The notes under the pieces: generated by a model
The model's database searches: none
The model's input: only the letters and a program-made list of their open reading frames with translations
Told to the model about the DNA's origin: nothing
Made by a program: the position numbers and the translations under genes
Source: Opisthorchis felineus
Taxonomy: Eukaryota; Platyhelminthes; Trematoda; Opisthorchiida; Opisthorchiidae
NCBI GenBank assembly: GCA_004794785.1
Contig: SJOL01010002.1
Coordinates: 952,358-1,016,357, forward strand
Direction: 5' to 3'
DNA length: 64,000 nt
Shown: in pieces, positions 1 through 12,392 of the stretch
Position numbering within the stretch: position 1 is the stretch's first letter
Layout of the letters: each line of letters begins with the position of its first letter

Positions 1-1699
1 GCTTTAACTGTTGTCGAATTTTTATTCACGCATCAAATCGACAAATGTGAGACGTGGAACAATATCTCATCGAAAAACGCATTCTCCGATCGATACCTCA
101 TGTCTTCACTATGTCTCCTCCTTCACTTACCAGTTTTTCGGATGATCTGTCATGACGAACAACCTGTGTCACGGCATTATCCACTGGTATCTGAGACGTG
201 GGAAAATGTATGATTCCTTAAAGGCAACAGTTAATGATAAGTTCAACACTAAATGACGTGGCTTGCAAGCTCCCTCAAAGTTTCCACTGAGTCAAATAAA
301 AGATATCTGGCATGCTTCTCTGCCGCTACCACCACTATGTAGTGACCACTTTTAAGCACATTTTTCTGACATAGTAAAAGATATACCGACACCGAAAATA
401 CCAAGAAAGTTACTACATGTTAAAACGTGTTTTTGATCATTTTTGATCATTTTCGACCCCACGATGTTAACGTTGGTAACGGTGGTAACTTGAAGCACCT
501 GACAGTATGGTCGGAATGAAGCAACTTGAACCGGAAACCAGCCGATATTCTGAACAAATGAACGTGAACCAAAAACCGGACGGCGTAAGTCTGACCGTCT
601 GGTCCCTTGTTTTCATCCACATGTGCCACGATAACCGGACAATGTGTCTACCAAATTTATCTACACCAATCGTCCAGCAGTGTTAACGGGCAGATCGATC
701 ACATTCAAGTTCTTCGTCTGGTTACTTCGGTTGATAGCCAGTCATATTATACTGTAGTGCATTACACTGCATTGTGTTGTACTGTATTTCTTCACTTGTC
801 ACGACCTAAAGCCGCCACCCTGTTGTGGTGGTCAGGTTTCAGTGCTGCAATGCTTTTGTAAGGCACCATCGGGAACTCAGTTCCTTAGGGCTCAACCACA
901 CCGGGAATACCAACGGGAAACAGATTGACAAAGAGCAGTGGGTCTCCGTACTATGAGAAGTCCTACTACCTGGTGGTCTGGTACGTCAATTTGTGCTGTT
1001 CGCTACGGCAGTACTGTGAGAAACGTGACCAGCGTTTTCATATTCATGGAAGTTGCGACGGTGCCATCCCAGGAGGAAGGAAGGGCCGGAAAATGTCAGC
1101 CCTAAAAACTACATTCAACGGCTGACCACTATTACCGGCACACCATCGACTACGATCGAATTACTTGGAAAATCTAGGATTCGGTACCCAGCAGTTGCGT
1201 GCAGTACCATTAGGAGTCCGACTTTCTGCATTGTTCTCTATGCCCTCGAATTAGGTTGACCTCCCACTGCCTAGTAGGTCAAGCCTCAAGAGCTTGGAAC
1301 CAGGTTTCCGAAATAAGTCCATAGTCCCAGTCCCAACCGTCAAAAATTTTTTACTCCCCCACACGTGACGCTCACCATTAATCAAAGACCATCTTCTGCA
1401 CATCAGAGCTTGGAGATTGAGGTTTATCCCGGCCGAGACAGTTCTGAAAAGCGAAGTGTTCATGCAAGACGAGAACTCAATGGCTAAGGTGCCGGCAGCG
1501 AAAGGCGAGGAGCCAATCAAAAGAAGTTAGGAGAGGCTGGTTCTGGTGATAATTTCTGCTAGAGTAGAAGAGCATGTGAACATGTGAAATTACATATCAC
1601 ATGAATAGTGAATCAGCTGAAATTCGCCAGCTTGAAGATGATGATCACCTGGTTTCGGCTATCGACAGTGGGATTTTCCCTTTTTATTACGGACAATAT
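1..1699. other. Intergenic, no supported gene; possible degraded retroelement leader
   Basis: I see no recognisable gene here. Short open frames on both strands have no conserved motif. The stretch from about 780 may be the worn 5' part of the retroelement that becomes recognisable near 1700, but no residue match supports that, so I leave the element boundary at 1700. Confidence 0.4.
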
Positions 1700-2790
1700 C
1701 CCCACATTGTTACGTGGAATAAGTACAAACTCTACGACTGCTTCTCGGACCATATCAGGTCTGTATATTTAAGTGGCTCTCTTTTCCTGTAGGGTGATTT
1801 CAACACTATGGATATCAGAGACGCGTAGACCCGGAAGAAGATGCGGAGACCTCATGGAGTCGGATCAATGAATGGCGTTTGCGAAGGCCTACTAAGGACG
1901 TGTACAGAAATGGGACTCATAATAACAAGCGCGTTGTTCAATTCTGGTCGAGTAGTACTTGCAAAGAGGTCCCACTTAAGATGTGGACACCGATACCTAA
2001 TCGAATTTACCATTGAGCAATACGAAGCAGGTCAGCGTACGCATCGCACTTGGAAAAGTGTCACCTCATGGACCAGGGGGAAACTCATTCACTTTGGATA
2101 TTGAAAACTGAGGGTAACTACATCGAAATTTTGTGAAGCTCCCCCGCAAAGGTCGGTGGATAACCAGGTGCAAAGCACATCCGAAAGTCAGGGGAACCAA
2201 AAAAGTACCCATCCAAGCGGCTACTCTGGATACGATTAAATTAAAGCAAGAACGAAAACGAAATGCGGTTGGCAAGGATGAAGAATTTGACGTTCGTTGA
2301 AGCAATCTTTGATCCGGTGCACAAAACGGCCCCGAAAGCAAATAAGGACTACCTTTTGAAAAACCTACCGAAGGTGAAGAAAGAGGGGGCCAAACAAATC
2401 GAAGAGCTCCAGTCGTGCGCGGACAACCGTTGTCACGACAGCTTTGTTGCAGGAGCGAGAAAATCTACAGACCAAAGTTCACTACCTCCAACAACTAAAG
2501 GATAAACGAACTGGCGAAATGACTAGCAAGCCTAACCGAATTCCAACAACTTGGAATCATCATCCCGCAGCACTACTTAGCTGGCCAGCAAATGTGAATT
2601 TGAGCTACGTAGCTCACTTGCTCCAACATTCGTGAAACCCCACATCGCTGACTTACCATGGTGGCGAACTGCATATATTCACAAACAACCTGCAAAGTGA
2701 GGGAGTAAGGACAGGACAGAAAGGCTTGCTGGCTGAGCCATCCAAGCATGGAGGACCGACGTTATGTAAGGACATATTGCGGAGAGTGGA
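1700..2790 (+). mobile_element. RTE-like non-LTR retrotransposon fragment: AP-endonuclease domain
   Basis: This is a decayed piece of a non-LTR retrotransposon polyprotein, covering the apurinic-type endonuclease that nicks target DNA. The peptide KLYDCFSDHIRSV (about 1727-1765) is followed, after a stop, by GDFNTM (about 1795), the GDFN motif of the endonuclease fold. Then come HGVGSMN (about 1853), LLRTCTEMGLIIT (about 1887) and a worn HxHLIDY-like segment read as HRYLIEF (about 1989). Further on, IEELQSCADN (about 2400) and SKHGGPTL (about 2743) resemble the linker before the reverse transcriptase. In-frame stops and frame changes make it non-functional. The reverse transcriptase itself is missing, so the copy is truncated or was broken by deletion. 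Family assignment is by motif memory only. CR1-like is an alternative to RTE. Confidence 0.7.
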
Positions 2791-3117
2791 TTTCGGAGCG
2801 GCCGAATTATGATGGGCTTTTTGCCGCAAAGAAACGATAGGAGAAATGTCGTGAACAAAACCAATCACTCTGTGTGAGAAACTCGCCACAGCCTTCGACG
2901 AAACCAGCAAACACTGCAAATCGTTCCATGAAAAACCGGCTGTCCAGATAAAATTGTCAACCTCAGTAAAACCTCTCAAGTCGGGATGAATTGCCGGGTG
3001 CGAAGCTGTGCACTCCCTCGACCGAGTTTGACATCAATACAGCAACAAGTTCAGAGTTCCAACTGAAGATTATAGTCACACATCTTGCTGACGAAAATCC
3101 GTGTTTTTCTATTGCAG
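2791..3117. other. Intergenic, nothing recognised
   Basis: This stretch follows the endonuclease fragment. It may contain more of the same element without recognisable motifs. It ends in a pyrimidine-rich run and TTGCAG, the acceptor of the exon-like segment that follows. Confidence 0.3.
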
Positions 3118-3243
3118 TATGATGGCGTCTGTGTGCAGCACAGTTACAAGTGTCGAAGTTTTAAGATTATATCGTTAACTAGGTCCGCTGATCGACTTGA
3201 AACTTTGGATGGATACTACGCGCAAAACTCTTCGAAAAGAACG
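3118..3243 (+). CDS. Candidate internal exon, unidentified (low confidence)
   Basis: An open segment of exactly 42 codons is bounded by a good acceptor (TTTTTCTATTGCAG ending at 3117) and a possible donor GTGTGT at 3244. The translation starts YDGVCVQHSY and ends QNSSKRT. It has no stop and a mixed, protein-like composition. I recognise no domain and see no partner exon nearby. Chance is a real alternative, since open frames of this size are common in this window. Transcript data would settle it. Confidence 0.15.
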
Positions 3244-4095
3244 GTGTGTATACCTTTTAAAATTGGCTCGATAATGACCTCGATGGTTTACAGCTTACAT
3301 CCTGTTTTGTACATAAAGCTTGCTCTCTCTTCTCCATGAATGAACCTGTTCGAGGGTTAACAAAATATCTTTAAGGTGGGGTGCTTCCCTTTGAAAGACA
3401 CTACCACTGTAAGCGTGCTCTCCCGCCTTTGACAATTATCTGTGGGTTTTCGTGACATCTTTCCGGTGCCCATGTTAGAAATTTCGCCTCGTTTCAAACA
3501 GCTGTTCTAGTTGCTCACCACGCCATACGCTCAACAGAGACTGTTACTAGAGCCCTATCATTTGCACTATTACAAGTAGACCACGGTTTTCGCAGCCGAA
3601 CCGACATCAATAAAAATACCATTGATGTTTAAGAAGGAAGTTTTATCATTCGCGTTTTACCCTCAAACAATTATATGGAAATGCTGAGACCTTTTACATG
3701 GACGGATTAATGTGTATCGCAACCGTTTGAACGACGCCTACCGTGTATTTGGTAAAATTTCATCGATTTTCCGACTTTACTGATTAATGATGATGATGAA
3801 TCCCTGGTGACTCCTTTGAGCATGCCTGTTGGTGCAAGAGTCTTGATTGATTGGGCGTGGGTCGGCTAGAGCAAATCCAAACTTATTTGTCATGCACTAC
3901 AGGATAAAAAAACATGGTTAAATTTATACTGATTAAGAGCTCACTGTGGCTTCATGGTGAACAAGCACCGACTTGCTCCATCGACCTATAGAATGGGTCG
4001 ACTAGAACTCACTTATTCGATCATGCTTGTTTGACCACGTGACTTGGCCTCAGCAAATCTGATATTGGTAGGAGCATGCGCGATTTTTAGAATTC
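3244..4095. other. Intergenic; short (TGA)n run
   Basis: No gene is seen. A short TGATGATGATGA run at about 3787-3798 resembles the simple-repeat tail that ends the RTE-like element at 35.7 kb. It could be the orphaned 3' tail of the fragment at 1.7-2.8 kb, but no flanking coding remnant supports this. Confidence 0.3.
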
Positions 4096-4315
4096 ACGCT
4101 CGCCCCACTTTCGTTTCAATACTCGTCCTCCTGCCCTGGAGCCATTATTCTGGTGAGTTCACACCAAAGGAGGAAGCACTGGACTCCAGTTTCACTCATA
4201 TTAGAGCTCATCAACAGTGCATATCCTTGGGCGTGCCAGGGTTTGAACTCCGCACATCTGACATGCGAGACGAGCGTATTACCACTACTTGACCAGCACA
4301 CGTTGGACTCATCTG
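4096..4315 (-). repeat. tRNA-derived SINE-like repeat, copy 1 (inverted partner of 4500-4705)
   Basis: On the minus strand, an A-box-like TCAAGTAGTGGTAATACGC (about 4295-4275) is followed by a B-box-like GAGTTCAAACCC (about 4252-4241). This is the internal RNA polymerase III promoter layout of a tRNA-derived SINE head. The body after it matches the plus-strand copy at 4500-4705. Shared blocks include GATATGCAC, GAAACTGGAGTCCAGTG (GAAACTCGAGTCCAGTG in the other copy), CCTTTGGTGTG, ACTCACCAG and the CAGG..GAGGACGA end. The acceptor-stem pairing of a true tRNA is not seen. Confidence 0.65.
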
Positions 4316-4499
4316 AATTTTCACGTCTGAACAGGTGAACATGTTCGCGTTTGAGTGATGTGAGCGGAAAGCCCGACGCCTCGAACGACGACCAAGTAAT
4401 GTACCTTGATTGTGTCGATCGACTGGCGCGCCAGTCAGGACTTCCCAGTCAGGTGGCGCCACAGACGCCTGAAACCTGCTGGACACTTTTTTATTTCAG
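4316..4499. other. Spacer between inverted SINE-like copies
   Basis: Unique-looking sequence separates the two inverted copies. I see nothing coding in it. Confidence 0.4.
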
Positions 4500-4705
4500 G
4501 TGATGGTGTTTGTGGTATTTTGTAGAATACACAATCACATGTCAGATGTCTGGAGTCCAAACCCCCACACAACCAACGATATGCACTTTTGGTGAGCTTT
4601 AATTCGAGCGAAACTCGAGTCCAGTGGTTTCCCCCTTTGGTGTGGACTCACCAGCATGATTGCGCCAGGACACGAGGACGATAGTTAAAACGTGAGTCAT
4701 GTGAT
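4500..4705 (+). repeat. tRNA-derived SINE-like repeat, copy 2
   Basis: This plus-strand copy belongs to the same family as 4096-4315. The shared order is CATGTCAGATGT, GGAGTCCAAACCC (worn B box), GATATGCAC, GAGTCCAGTGG, CCTTTGGTGTGGACTCACC, GCGCCAGG and GAGGACGA. The A-box region is weaker than in copy 1. With copy 1 it forms a large inverted repeat with arms of about 120-200 bases and a spacer of about 190 bases. Confidence 0.65.
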
Positions 4706-4971
4706 TTTGAATCCCACAACCACCAATACCTGATACTTATTTGTCTGACAATGCTAACCAACCCCATAGTGACCGCTATTTCAGTGCAGTCCCCTCACCT
4801 CATCGGAGGAAAGGACACATACACCCAAAGACAACCATCACTTTACATACGGTCAGTGATGTCATCGGTTAGTGGCTATCGGTATCGACCAACTCAGCAG
4901 GCCGATTAACTGGGTCGGTTGACGAGAAACTTGAATAGGTGTACTCTAGAATATATCGACACCGCAAGACG

Positions 4972-5345
4972 GTTGATTGGGCCTGTCGCTGTTTCGAAAT
5001 AATGCGGCAAAAGTTCTGGTGACTTGGTGATTGGTCTGTTTGCCGAGCTTGGTAGTTGGACTGAAAACGTTCCATCACCAGTCGAGGTGACGTCGTCAGT
5101 GTAGGGTTGAGTGGGTAAAACCCTTTGTTGAAGGTATCCAATAAGTCCAGAGTGCTTGGTTTTCCCCGAAGTGCTCTTTGCGTAATTTGATTGGCCACCT
5201 TGAAATCTGAGTTGAGTCGTGATCTCATTCCGTTGTGTCTGTTTGGTTCGTTGGGCACCTTCAATTCGACGGTTCTATCCCTTCGTTGTGATTGGGCCAC
5301 GTCCTTCTTGCTTTGTAGTCTGATTTTGTTCCACTTGATTGGTGA
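4972..5345 (+). repeat. Cluster of TGATTGG heptamers
   Basis: TGATTGG, the reverse complement of CCAATCA, occurs at about 4973, 5027, 5188, 5288 and 5335, within 375 bases and always on the plus strand. The surrounding sequence does not align as clean tandem units. It could be an old degenerate minisatellite or a group of CCAAT-type sites. No gene start is visible beside it. Confidence 0.4.
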
Positions 5346-8009
5346 ATTCAGTAACCTGTTTTCAGTAGCTTCCTTTTTTGATCTGCGCCTTGCGACGCTG
5401 GTGGTCTAAAAGAGTAGCCGAAGCGTAAATGTGGGTCAGCGGCAAAAGCCATTGTAAAATTCCATCCTGGGGGTGGAAGGTACATATTGAGATAGCTATA
5501 ATAATAGGTTGGTTTTCCAACATATAATGGATTTTCTACATCATTCTGAAAGGGTTCTTTGCTGTTCCGGAAATTCGGTACTTTGGGGGTCGTGGACCCA
5601 ACGGTGGATTATAAGGGTACGGGATATTACGTTCTCCGAATACGCGTATAATACGTGTATATTATGAAAAATGCGGTCCTTAGGTTGGCATTTACTTATC
5701 TGGCAGATGGTCGAAGTGTTCTGTTTCCATGTGATTTTGCTATAACATATCTTTACGCACAGTCCTATCTGCGTCTCAGGTCCCTTTCTTCATCGGTCAT
5801 AATGTAAACTGTCATGGAAGATAACAAGGTCGTAACACAGCCATCGATCTACGGTGCGATTCTGCATTTAAAACCGCCTTTTATGCTAACTCGAACTGCC
5901 TGTACTTAATACGGATTCTCAACTGCATTAGCTTAGTTTCACTCCATGGACTATTGCGCACTGAAATAGGCGTGTGAAGTATCTTTTGTTGATAGACGTC
6001 AGAAGGCAGGCCGCATAACAACTGAAAACCAAACAATAATGAAGAAAGTAACGACAATGCAAGCGATAAGCACACACATAATATGGCTGTAAAATAATTC
6101 CATATGAACGTGTGGAACGTCCACCCGTTTTCATTGACTATTTCACTGGTGTGTTAAATGGCGTTCCAAACGTAGTTATTGGCATTGTTTTACACCCCTT
6201 CTTCGCTTGTCTCTTTAGACTACTGAAGTTTATACCACAGCTCATTTGGGTAGGTAACATCAAATATTATTGTATGGGGTGCTATCATAGTAGGTTGTGC
6301 TGACAGGTAACAGAAATGATTCAGTGATACATACCATGTGATTCGTCCAATAACAACTTGCTTCCCTCAGCGAAATTGGCAGCTAACTGAGGAAGCTGTT
6401 AGCGAATGAAACGGTGCATTCTGATAGTGCTAAATAAATAAAAAACTAATTCATCTACCGCACCTTTACGAGCAATACAAAAAATCCCCATCCAGTTGTG
6501 AATCTAGAGTCTGGCTTCATTGGTAGTCCATTTCACTGGAAAGATTAGCTGTCCCAGAAATTAGGTCAGCATTCTATGTTTACTTTTATGTTTAAGATGA
6601 CATATGGAGCAAAATTTTATCCTTTTAGAAACAACGTGAAGCCTGAAACCGCTTTCTGTCTCAGCTATATTCCCAATATATGTGAGTCAACAGCAGCTTT
6701 CCTTATAGTGAGCAAATATATCCGATTATAGACTAGGAATTTGCGTTCATTTCTACTTATAATTGCAATCACCAAATAGGAGCTGTCTTGATTCTTTTAA
6801 AAGTGCACAGGTCTACCCGATGTGTAAACGTCCGTCGGACATTTTAGGTACAGCATTTCGGTGGGTTTGAGTGCCTGTGCTGACTGTGCCAACCCTCACG
6901 GGCCGGTCCGACTTGTCGTTACTGCCATCAGAAACGTGACGGCAACAGCGGCCCATTGATCGCCCGTACGACCTTGTTGCCACGCTCTTGACGTTGGGCA
7001 AAACCAATATGAAAGTCTGGGCGTAGGTGTCGTTGTACGGCTGTCCTATTAGCCAGCCGTGTAATGTCCTGAAACGGGTCTATCCGCCCACTCGACTGTC
7101 TGTATCCGCTGTCCGCGCGCAATCGATAGTCTGAAATAGCTCGTCGCATGTCTCGCATGCAGGTCCGACTCGAAATTGGAGCTTGACAACGCGGCCGTTA
7201 GAATCCAAACGGTCGGATATAGGATACAGCATACAGCGTCAGGAACAGGTTGAGGTTGGGCCCAGTAGAAAAATGACGCGACTCACAATTAAGGTGCAGA
7301 AACGAACGGGCTAGTTGAATAACAAGATCAGAAGGCAGGTGCACGAGGTGGCGTTTGCCTGTTCAGAGGAGTTTTAGGGTTTTGAATGACGCGTAACGTG
7401 TCACCGGTAATTCAGTTTGTGACATTGGTCATATGGATCAGAATTGGGAGAATGCTGTCATCAATCTTTACGTTTTGTTTGTGTAGGGTTATGTGAAGTA
7501 ACTCAGCACCTAGCAAATGAGGTCATCGGCTTATCGAGATTACTTTGTTGGAAAACTTCGGCGAGAAAAGTTACAAGTGCAGAGGAGCAGACAGCCACCT
7601 TGGCGCAGTTTAGGCGTACAAGTTCAGCAGACAAGAACTAACAGCCCCGACGTCACTTGTATTTGTGATCAGCTATATGAGCAGTTTCAAGGGGGAATTG
7701 ACCCTCCAGGTTCGCCGAGTCATGTGGTGTACGAGACGTGCAACGTTACGTTCGCTTATTAGGGCGGGATAGTCTTTGACCATTACTGGATTTTACGCGG
7801 CAAACTGTCCCGAAAAACACCAAAATCTCTGCCCATTTGTAGAGCTACGACCTAAGTCTGAGGTGCCCGATTATCCATGTAAGGTCGGTCGAACCACGGG
7901 TTTCTCAGCGACCCATCACTCAAAACTAGGCTGGTACCAGATAAGGATACATGGCGATGAACCCAAAGTGAACTGTACTAGAGCTTGCGGTGTGAGGGTT
8001 TGTCCAACT

Positions 8010-8075
8010 ATTCATCGATTCATTCATTCATCCATTTATTCTTTAAGTCAATCAATCAATTCATTCATTCACTTA
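8010..8075. repeat. Imperfect tetranucleotide tract (ATTC/CAAT)n
   Basis: Runs of ATTC followed by CAAT and then ATTC again, for example CATTCATTCATCC and CAATCAATCAATTCATTC. A plain microsatellite. Confidence 0.8.
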
Positions 8076-10749
8076 GTTTTGACTGATTGATCGATCGGTT
8101 TTTATTGCGTTAATTCTGGTTGGACGAAACCATAGATGTGATCGTTTTATTCATGCCAGATTATATGATATCCACTTCTTAACCGGTTCCGATGAAGGCA
8201 AGGGAGAGTTTCCAGACCAACAGAAAAGTTTTTTGTTGATTCTAGCACTTTACATTTGTGTCTGTAGAGTGCTGAACAAACAACAGATTGTAAGGTGTGC
8301 TCAAATCTATGCAAAACCTAATTGCCCGTGTAACTTGCGTTTGGCCGGTGTGACAGAAGGAAACTTGTCAATAAGCGAAATTTCATTAAGCGATAATCCA
8401 ATTCTAAGGACATCTCCAATGTATTTCTCGTTAAATGTGTTGCAGAATTAAGAAAGTTCCACTGAACCGGTCTAGATACGATAAAAAATATTCGTGAGGC
8501 CGAAAAACCCTTCCCAAGGTGAAGCTGTGTTGATAAGTTGTGGAATCCATTTTACCGTTCTTCATTTCGATCCCTGAGGTTGAGAGCAAATGAGTTCCGG
8601 TTGCTAACATGCTGGTGCAGTGTTCTATCTTGAGGACGAAACGTGAAGCTAAGCTTCAAACGGGTCCATTTTACCCCATTTACGAGCTCTTATCCGTTCT
8701 CAGTTATCAATCGAACACAGATACAATATCTGTGTTCCCGTGTGCATGTGCTTGCAGGGTTGTTTCATCTCTAAGGTCGGTTTTACCTTTAGGAGCGGAG
8801 ATTCACCTGCTTGCAATCTGGGAGTATAAGTGCTTCCGTCAAAAGCAATTCTAGCAGATTTCCGACGCAGACCCAAACTCAAACCAGACAAAAATTCGTA
8901 CAACCACATGCCTAGTGCTCGCTTTCCCCACGAGTACTAACACTATTGACGAGCAACTTCTGAAAACCCTCATACGTACATCTGATGACAACAAATAGCT
9001 GGAACCGAATTTCAGACACTGATGAGAAGAGGACTTGTTATATTGTATCTCGCGTTTTCAATCAGTGCATTTTGGATTTATATTTCGTCATGACCAGATC
9101 TGCTCCAGAGCATGTCCAAAAACGTTGCGCGGTGGTGATTTTTCTAAATCTGTAAACTCCCGATTCACCATATAATCAAGGGCCATTCGCCACATCAGCG
9201 CTGCATGATACAAGACATCCAATTCAGCATGAAATTACGAGATGAAACGTGATCACCATGAATATTACAGGAAACTGGACCGCCAAATATGCAGTTCCCA
9301 TTATCTTCTTAAATACTGAGCTCCATTCAATTAAAACAGATGAATGTCCTCAGTTTCGAATCACTCCACTGGCTTTACACAGAAACTTTCCACATGCTTC
9401 CAGGCTAGGAGGTTGAAATCAACTCCCGCAAGCAATAGCAAAAGTACCGTCTTGACATTCGTTGTTCAAGAGGTACTGATCCACTTCATCATCAGAGATA
9501 GCAACATTAGTGTCGACAGCGACGCTTCACTGCCGTACAGTATTTATTTAAAGTCTCAAGGTGAGAAGAAGAGAAAAGGGGGGATGAGGGATAGACCTGA
9601 TGCTAGCCAATCACGAGCATTCTGAGGTGCCTACACCCCCGAGCACTCAGTGAGACAATCTGAAATGAAACTGATAGGACGGGCGTCAGTGACATCAATT
9701 AGCTGCAACTTTTTTACAGTCTCCAGCCAAGGGGTACGCAAGAACTCCATCTTGGAAGGCGAACCACACTAGCAATACCTAAACTCTTCGTTATCTCTTT
9801 CACACCTTTCTGTCAAGTCATACGTAGCAATGCGCGCTATTCCGAAGTAGGAATGAGAACAACGCTCGTCTCGTTGGACACTGTGGCACATGACTCAGCC
9901 ACCGCAGTTGATGGTGTAGCATGTTTTCCGCGAGTGCAGTACCTGGTGCACAATCAAATATGCGTTTTCTGATCACCTTGTTACGAGTTCGTTGACGTCA
10001 CTCGACACTTGCAACACTTCTGAGACATCAGTAGCAGAAAACCTGAAGACGCCTCACATAGTTTGTCTGCAGAAACCATGTCTCGCAACCATGCAAAAAT
10101 ACAGACTTTGCTGGTCAACTTGGTATTAACCAAACTGTATCAGAAAGTTACAAAAGGGCCTCAGATTCGTGGACCAGTTCAAACAAAGGATAAAATTTAA
10201 ACTGGCATATTACCAACGAGCATGAAGAAAAAACGGTGGATAGTGAGAAAGCGTAGCAACATACTTTTTTAGGTAACCAAGCCACACGGACATTTTCCGG
10301 CGGAATCTTTTAGTCTATAAAAGCGGAGGTGGATTGGCCTACCCAGTATGGATTTGCGTAGTTTCAAAATTCTGTTTTATTGGCCAAAGGAGTGACGTAA
10401 CCGGTGCCTTCATGTTGAACGCGTGATAAATTCTGGAATGTGGAGCAGTCAGGTTCCTACTTTATTTTAGACAAAGGGGAGCTCAAAAATACTTACCCTC
10501 TGTCAGACTGTTGGCCTCGAAATTGTAGATTACCGTCCAGGATTATGTCCCAAGCAAAAAACGAGGCATTGGCAAACATTCCCGTAAGAGGAATAAAACT
10601 AATCCCTAGATTGGTGAAATACACTCATTCGCATACCAGTCTGGTTTTAACGGAAAACCCAACTAAATCCCAACCTAACTACTCGTCCATGATGTTCTTC
10701 AACTGAATGTGCCGAACCAGGCTGTCTTTTCTTTCATTGTGTGCGTAAC

Positions 10750-10995
10750 ACACTACTCACGAGGTTGTTAAAAACTATTTGACAGCCCGCTACCGGTTTC
10801 GCTCTTTTTGTTGCTCTTCAGGTGGGTGCAGTTCCCTAGTTTCCGTCAACTTGGCGCTCTAACTGAACCCAAATGATTCGCGGTTCTCCAAATGGCTCAG
10901 CCAGAGAAAATCACACACGGGAGACTCGGCTGAGATTCAGCTGAACTTTTGTTAAGTTAGTTTTCAGGTGACTGTGTTTCGCAAATTTCCTACAG
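10750..10995 (+). repeat. Dispersed repeat A/B, most complete copy
   Basis: Module A begins CACTACTCACGAGGTTGTTA and continues with GACAGCCCGCTACCGGTTTCGC, its complement carrying GCGAAACCGG. Module B follows at about 10915 with GGGAGACTCGGCTGAG and ends near TTTCGCAAATTTCC. Both modules recur elsewhere: A at 13.0, 49.1, 53.9, 56.1, 56.5 and 56.9 kb, B at 13.05 and 40.1 kb. No coding capacity is visible. Confidence 0.6.
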
Positions 10996-12392
10996 TTACA
11001 CCTGTTACACCTTTGGAGGATCACTGCATTAGAAGAGTAACGAGAGTATAACAGGTGTCTGATCCACAAGTTAGAGCTGATATGAGGGTCACTAGTTTAG
11101 CGTACATTCATAATGAACAATCCTTCCTTGAAGTCAGTATCAGCTTAGTAGTTGTAGTACGAAGGAAATAAGATGTAGTGAAATTTACTCACATTAATGT
11201 GGGTACTTAAAGTGAACAGCAATGGGAGTTTGTCCAGTCAACCAATATGCTTTAATCCCCAAGGGGTTTCGAAATAAAATTAAACAACAAACTCTAGTTG
11301 CTTAAACGGCTCTTCTGCTGGTACGAGCAAGTGTGCTTCTTGACGGCATATCAAATGCACAATACCCTGGTTTCTCTTCAGCAAGCAGAAGGACCTGTTC
11401 TGAGGTTTCACTTCGTGAAGTGTGACCCTCTTGAACTTTTTTAACCAGCAGACATCTCTAAGATCGCCGTACTACCATTATGCAGCTCAGTTTGAAGGAG
11501 AAAAAATCGAATGTGACTGTGGTTCAAGTGTTTTTTGCTGGGACAGGTTGACCGATCCCATCTTGCACCCGATTCTTGAACAGGAACGAATTGCCCTGTA
11601 AAACATTTGAACACTCCCAATGATGATCCGAAGTGGAATCAGAAAACTGTTATGGAAAAGTCTACCCTCATCGATGTGGATAAGGATGCCGAATCATCCC
11701 GCCGCCTTTGATTTGTTTTAGCAGCTTTCGAGTAATATCCACGATAAAATTTGAAGGTACCGTTGCTCCTCGGACATTTTGTGACAGCTTACGATGGTTC
11801 CACGTAATCTGATTTGGTACTGATGTGCATGTCGCCAAACTCTGCATCTTTCCCACATGATGTGAAGCTCACTTAGTAAAGAAAATTAAATTGCTGAATA
11901 TAGTTCTCACTTAGTTCATTTTGCTTACGGTAGTCACCGTCAACTTTTCGAACCGTAGGGATTCACTTTTATCATCACTTAACATTAGAACTCCGGTAAA
12001 AAATTATGTCAACTGTTCCTAACTGATCAGTCTGACTAGGTGAGCAAAGCTGCCGAACTAAAATCGTTCACAAGACATATGAGGACCTCAAACTCCCTAG
12101 ATTACTGAATAAACTACTGAATACTCGACTCTAGTCAACCAAACGTGATATAGGGTTTTTCAGGCGTATCGTCCGGGCTGTTATGAAAACATCACCACGA
12201 GCGTATCATTTGGTAGTGCCATTATTCGCCCATATATCCCATAAAAACCAGTTCTGTGTTTCTTAAAAGGATAAAGTTAGGAAAACTTCACTAACTGAAC
12301 CATATTTTATACGGACTTTCTGACCTAATCAAGCATACCACAATAGACTGGTGGCCAAATGAGAGTTCTTTGTATCTTCTAAGCTGAAAGTG
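10996..12392. other. Intergenic, nothing recognised
   Basis: No gene, RNA or clear repeat was recognised. Open frames are short and without motifs. Confidence 0.4.

Larger units (their letters stand above)
4706..10749. other. Long intergenic stretch, no supported gene
   Basis: Short open frames occur on both strands, the longest a 143-codon minus-strand frame at 5300-4869. None has a recognisable domain or convincing splice architecture. GC content rises around 6.8-7.2 kb, where both strands stay open for 60-76 codons, perhaps an unrecognised repeat. Two local oddities, a TGATTGG cluster and a tetranucleotide tract, are listed separately. Confidence 0.4.

Noticed and set aside
4869..5300. 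143-codon minus-strand gene
   Set aside because: Composition follows the TGATTGG-rich complement, with no domain and no splice or poly(A) context.
8010..8075. CRISPR-like or satellite array
   Set aside because: Four-base microsatellite in a eukaryotic context with no spacers.
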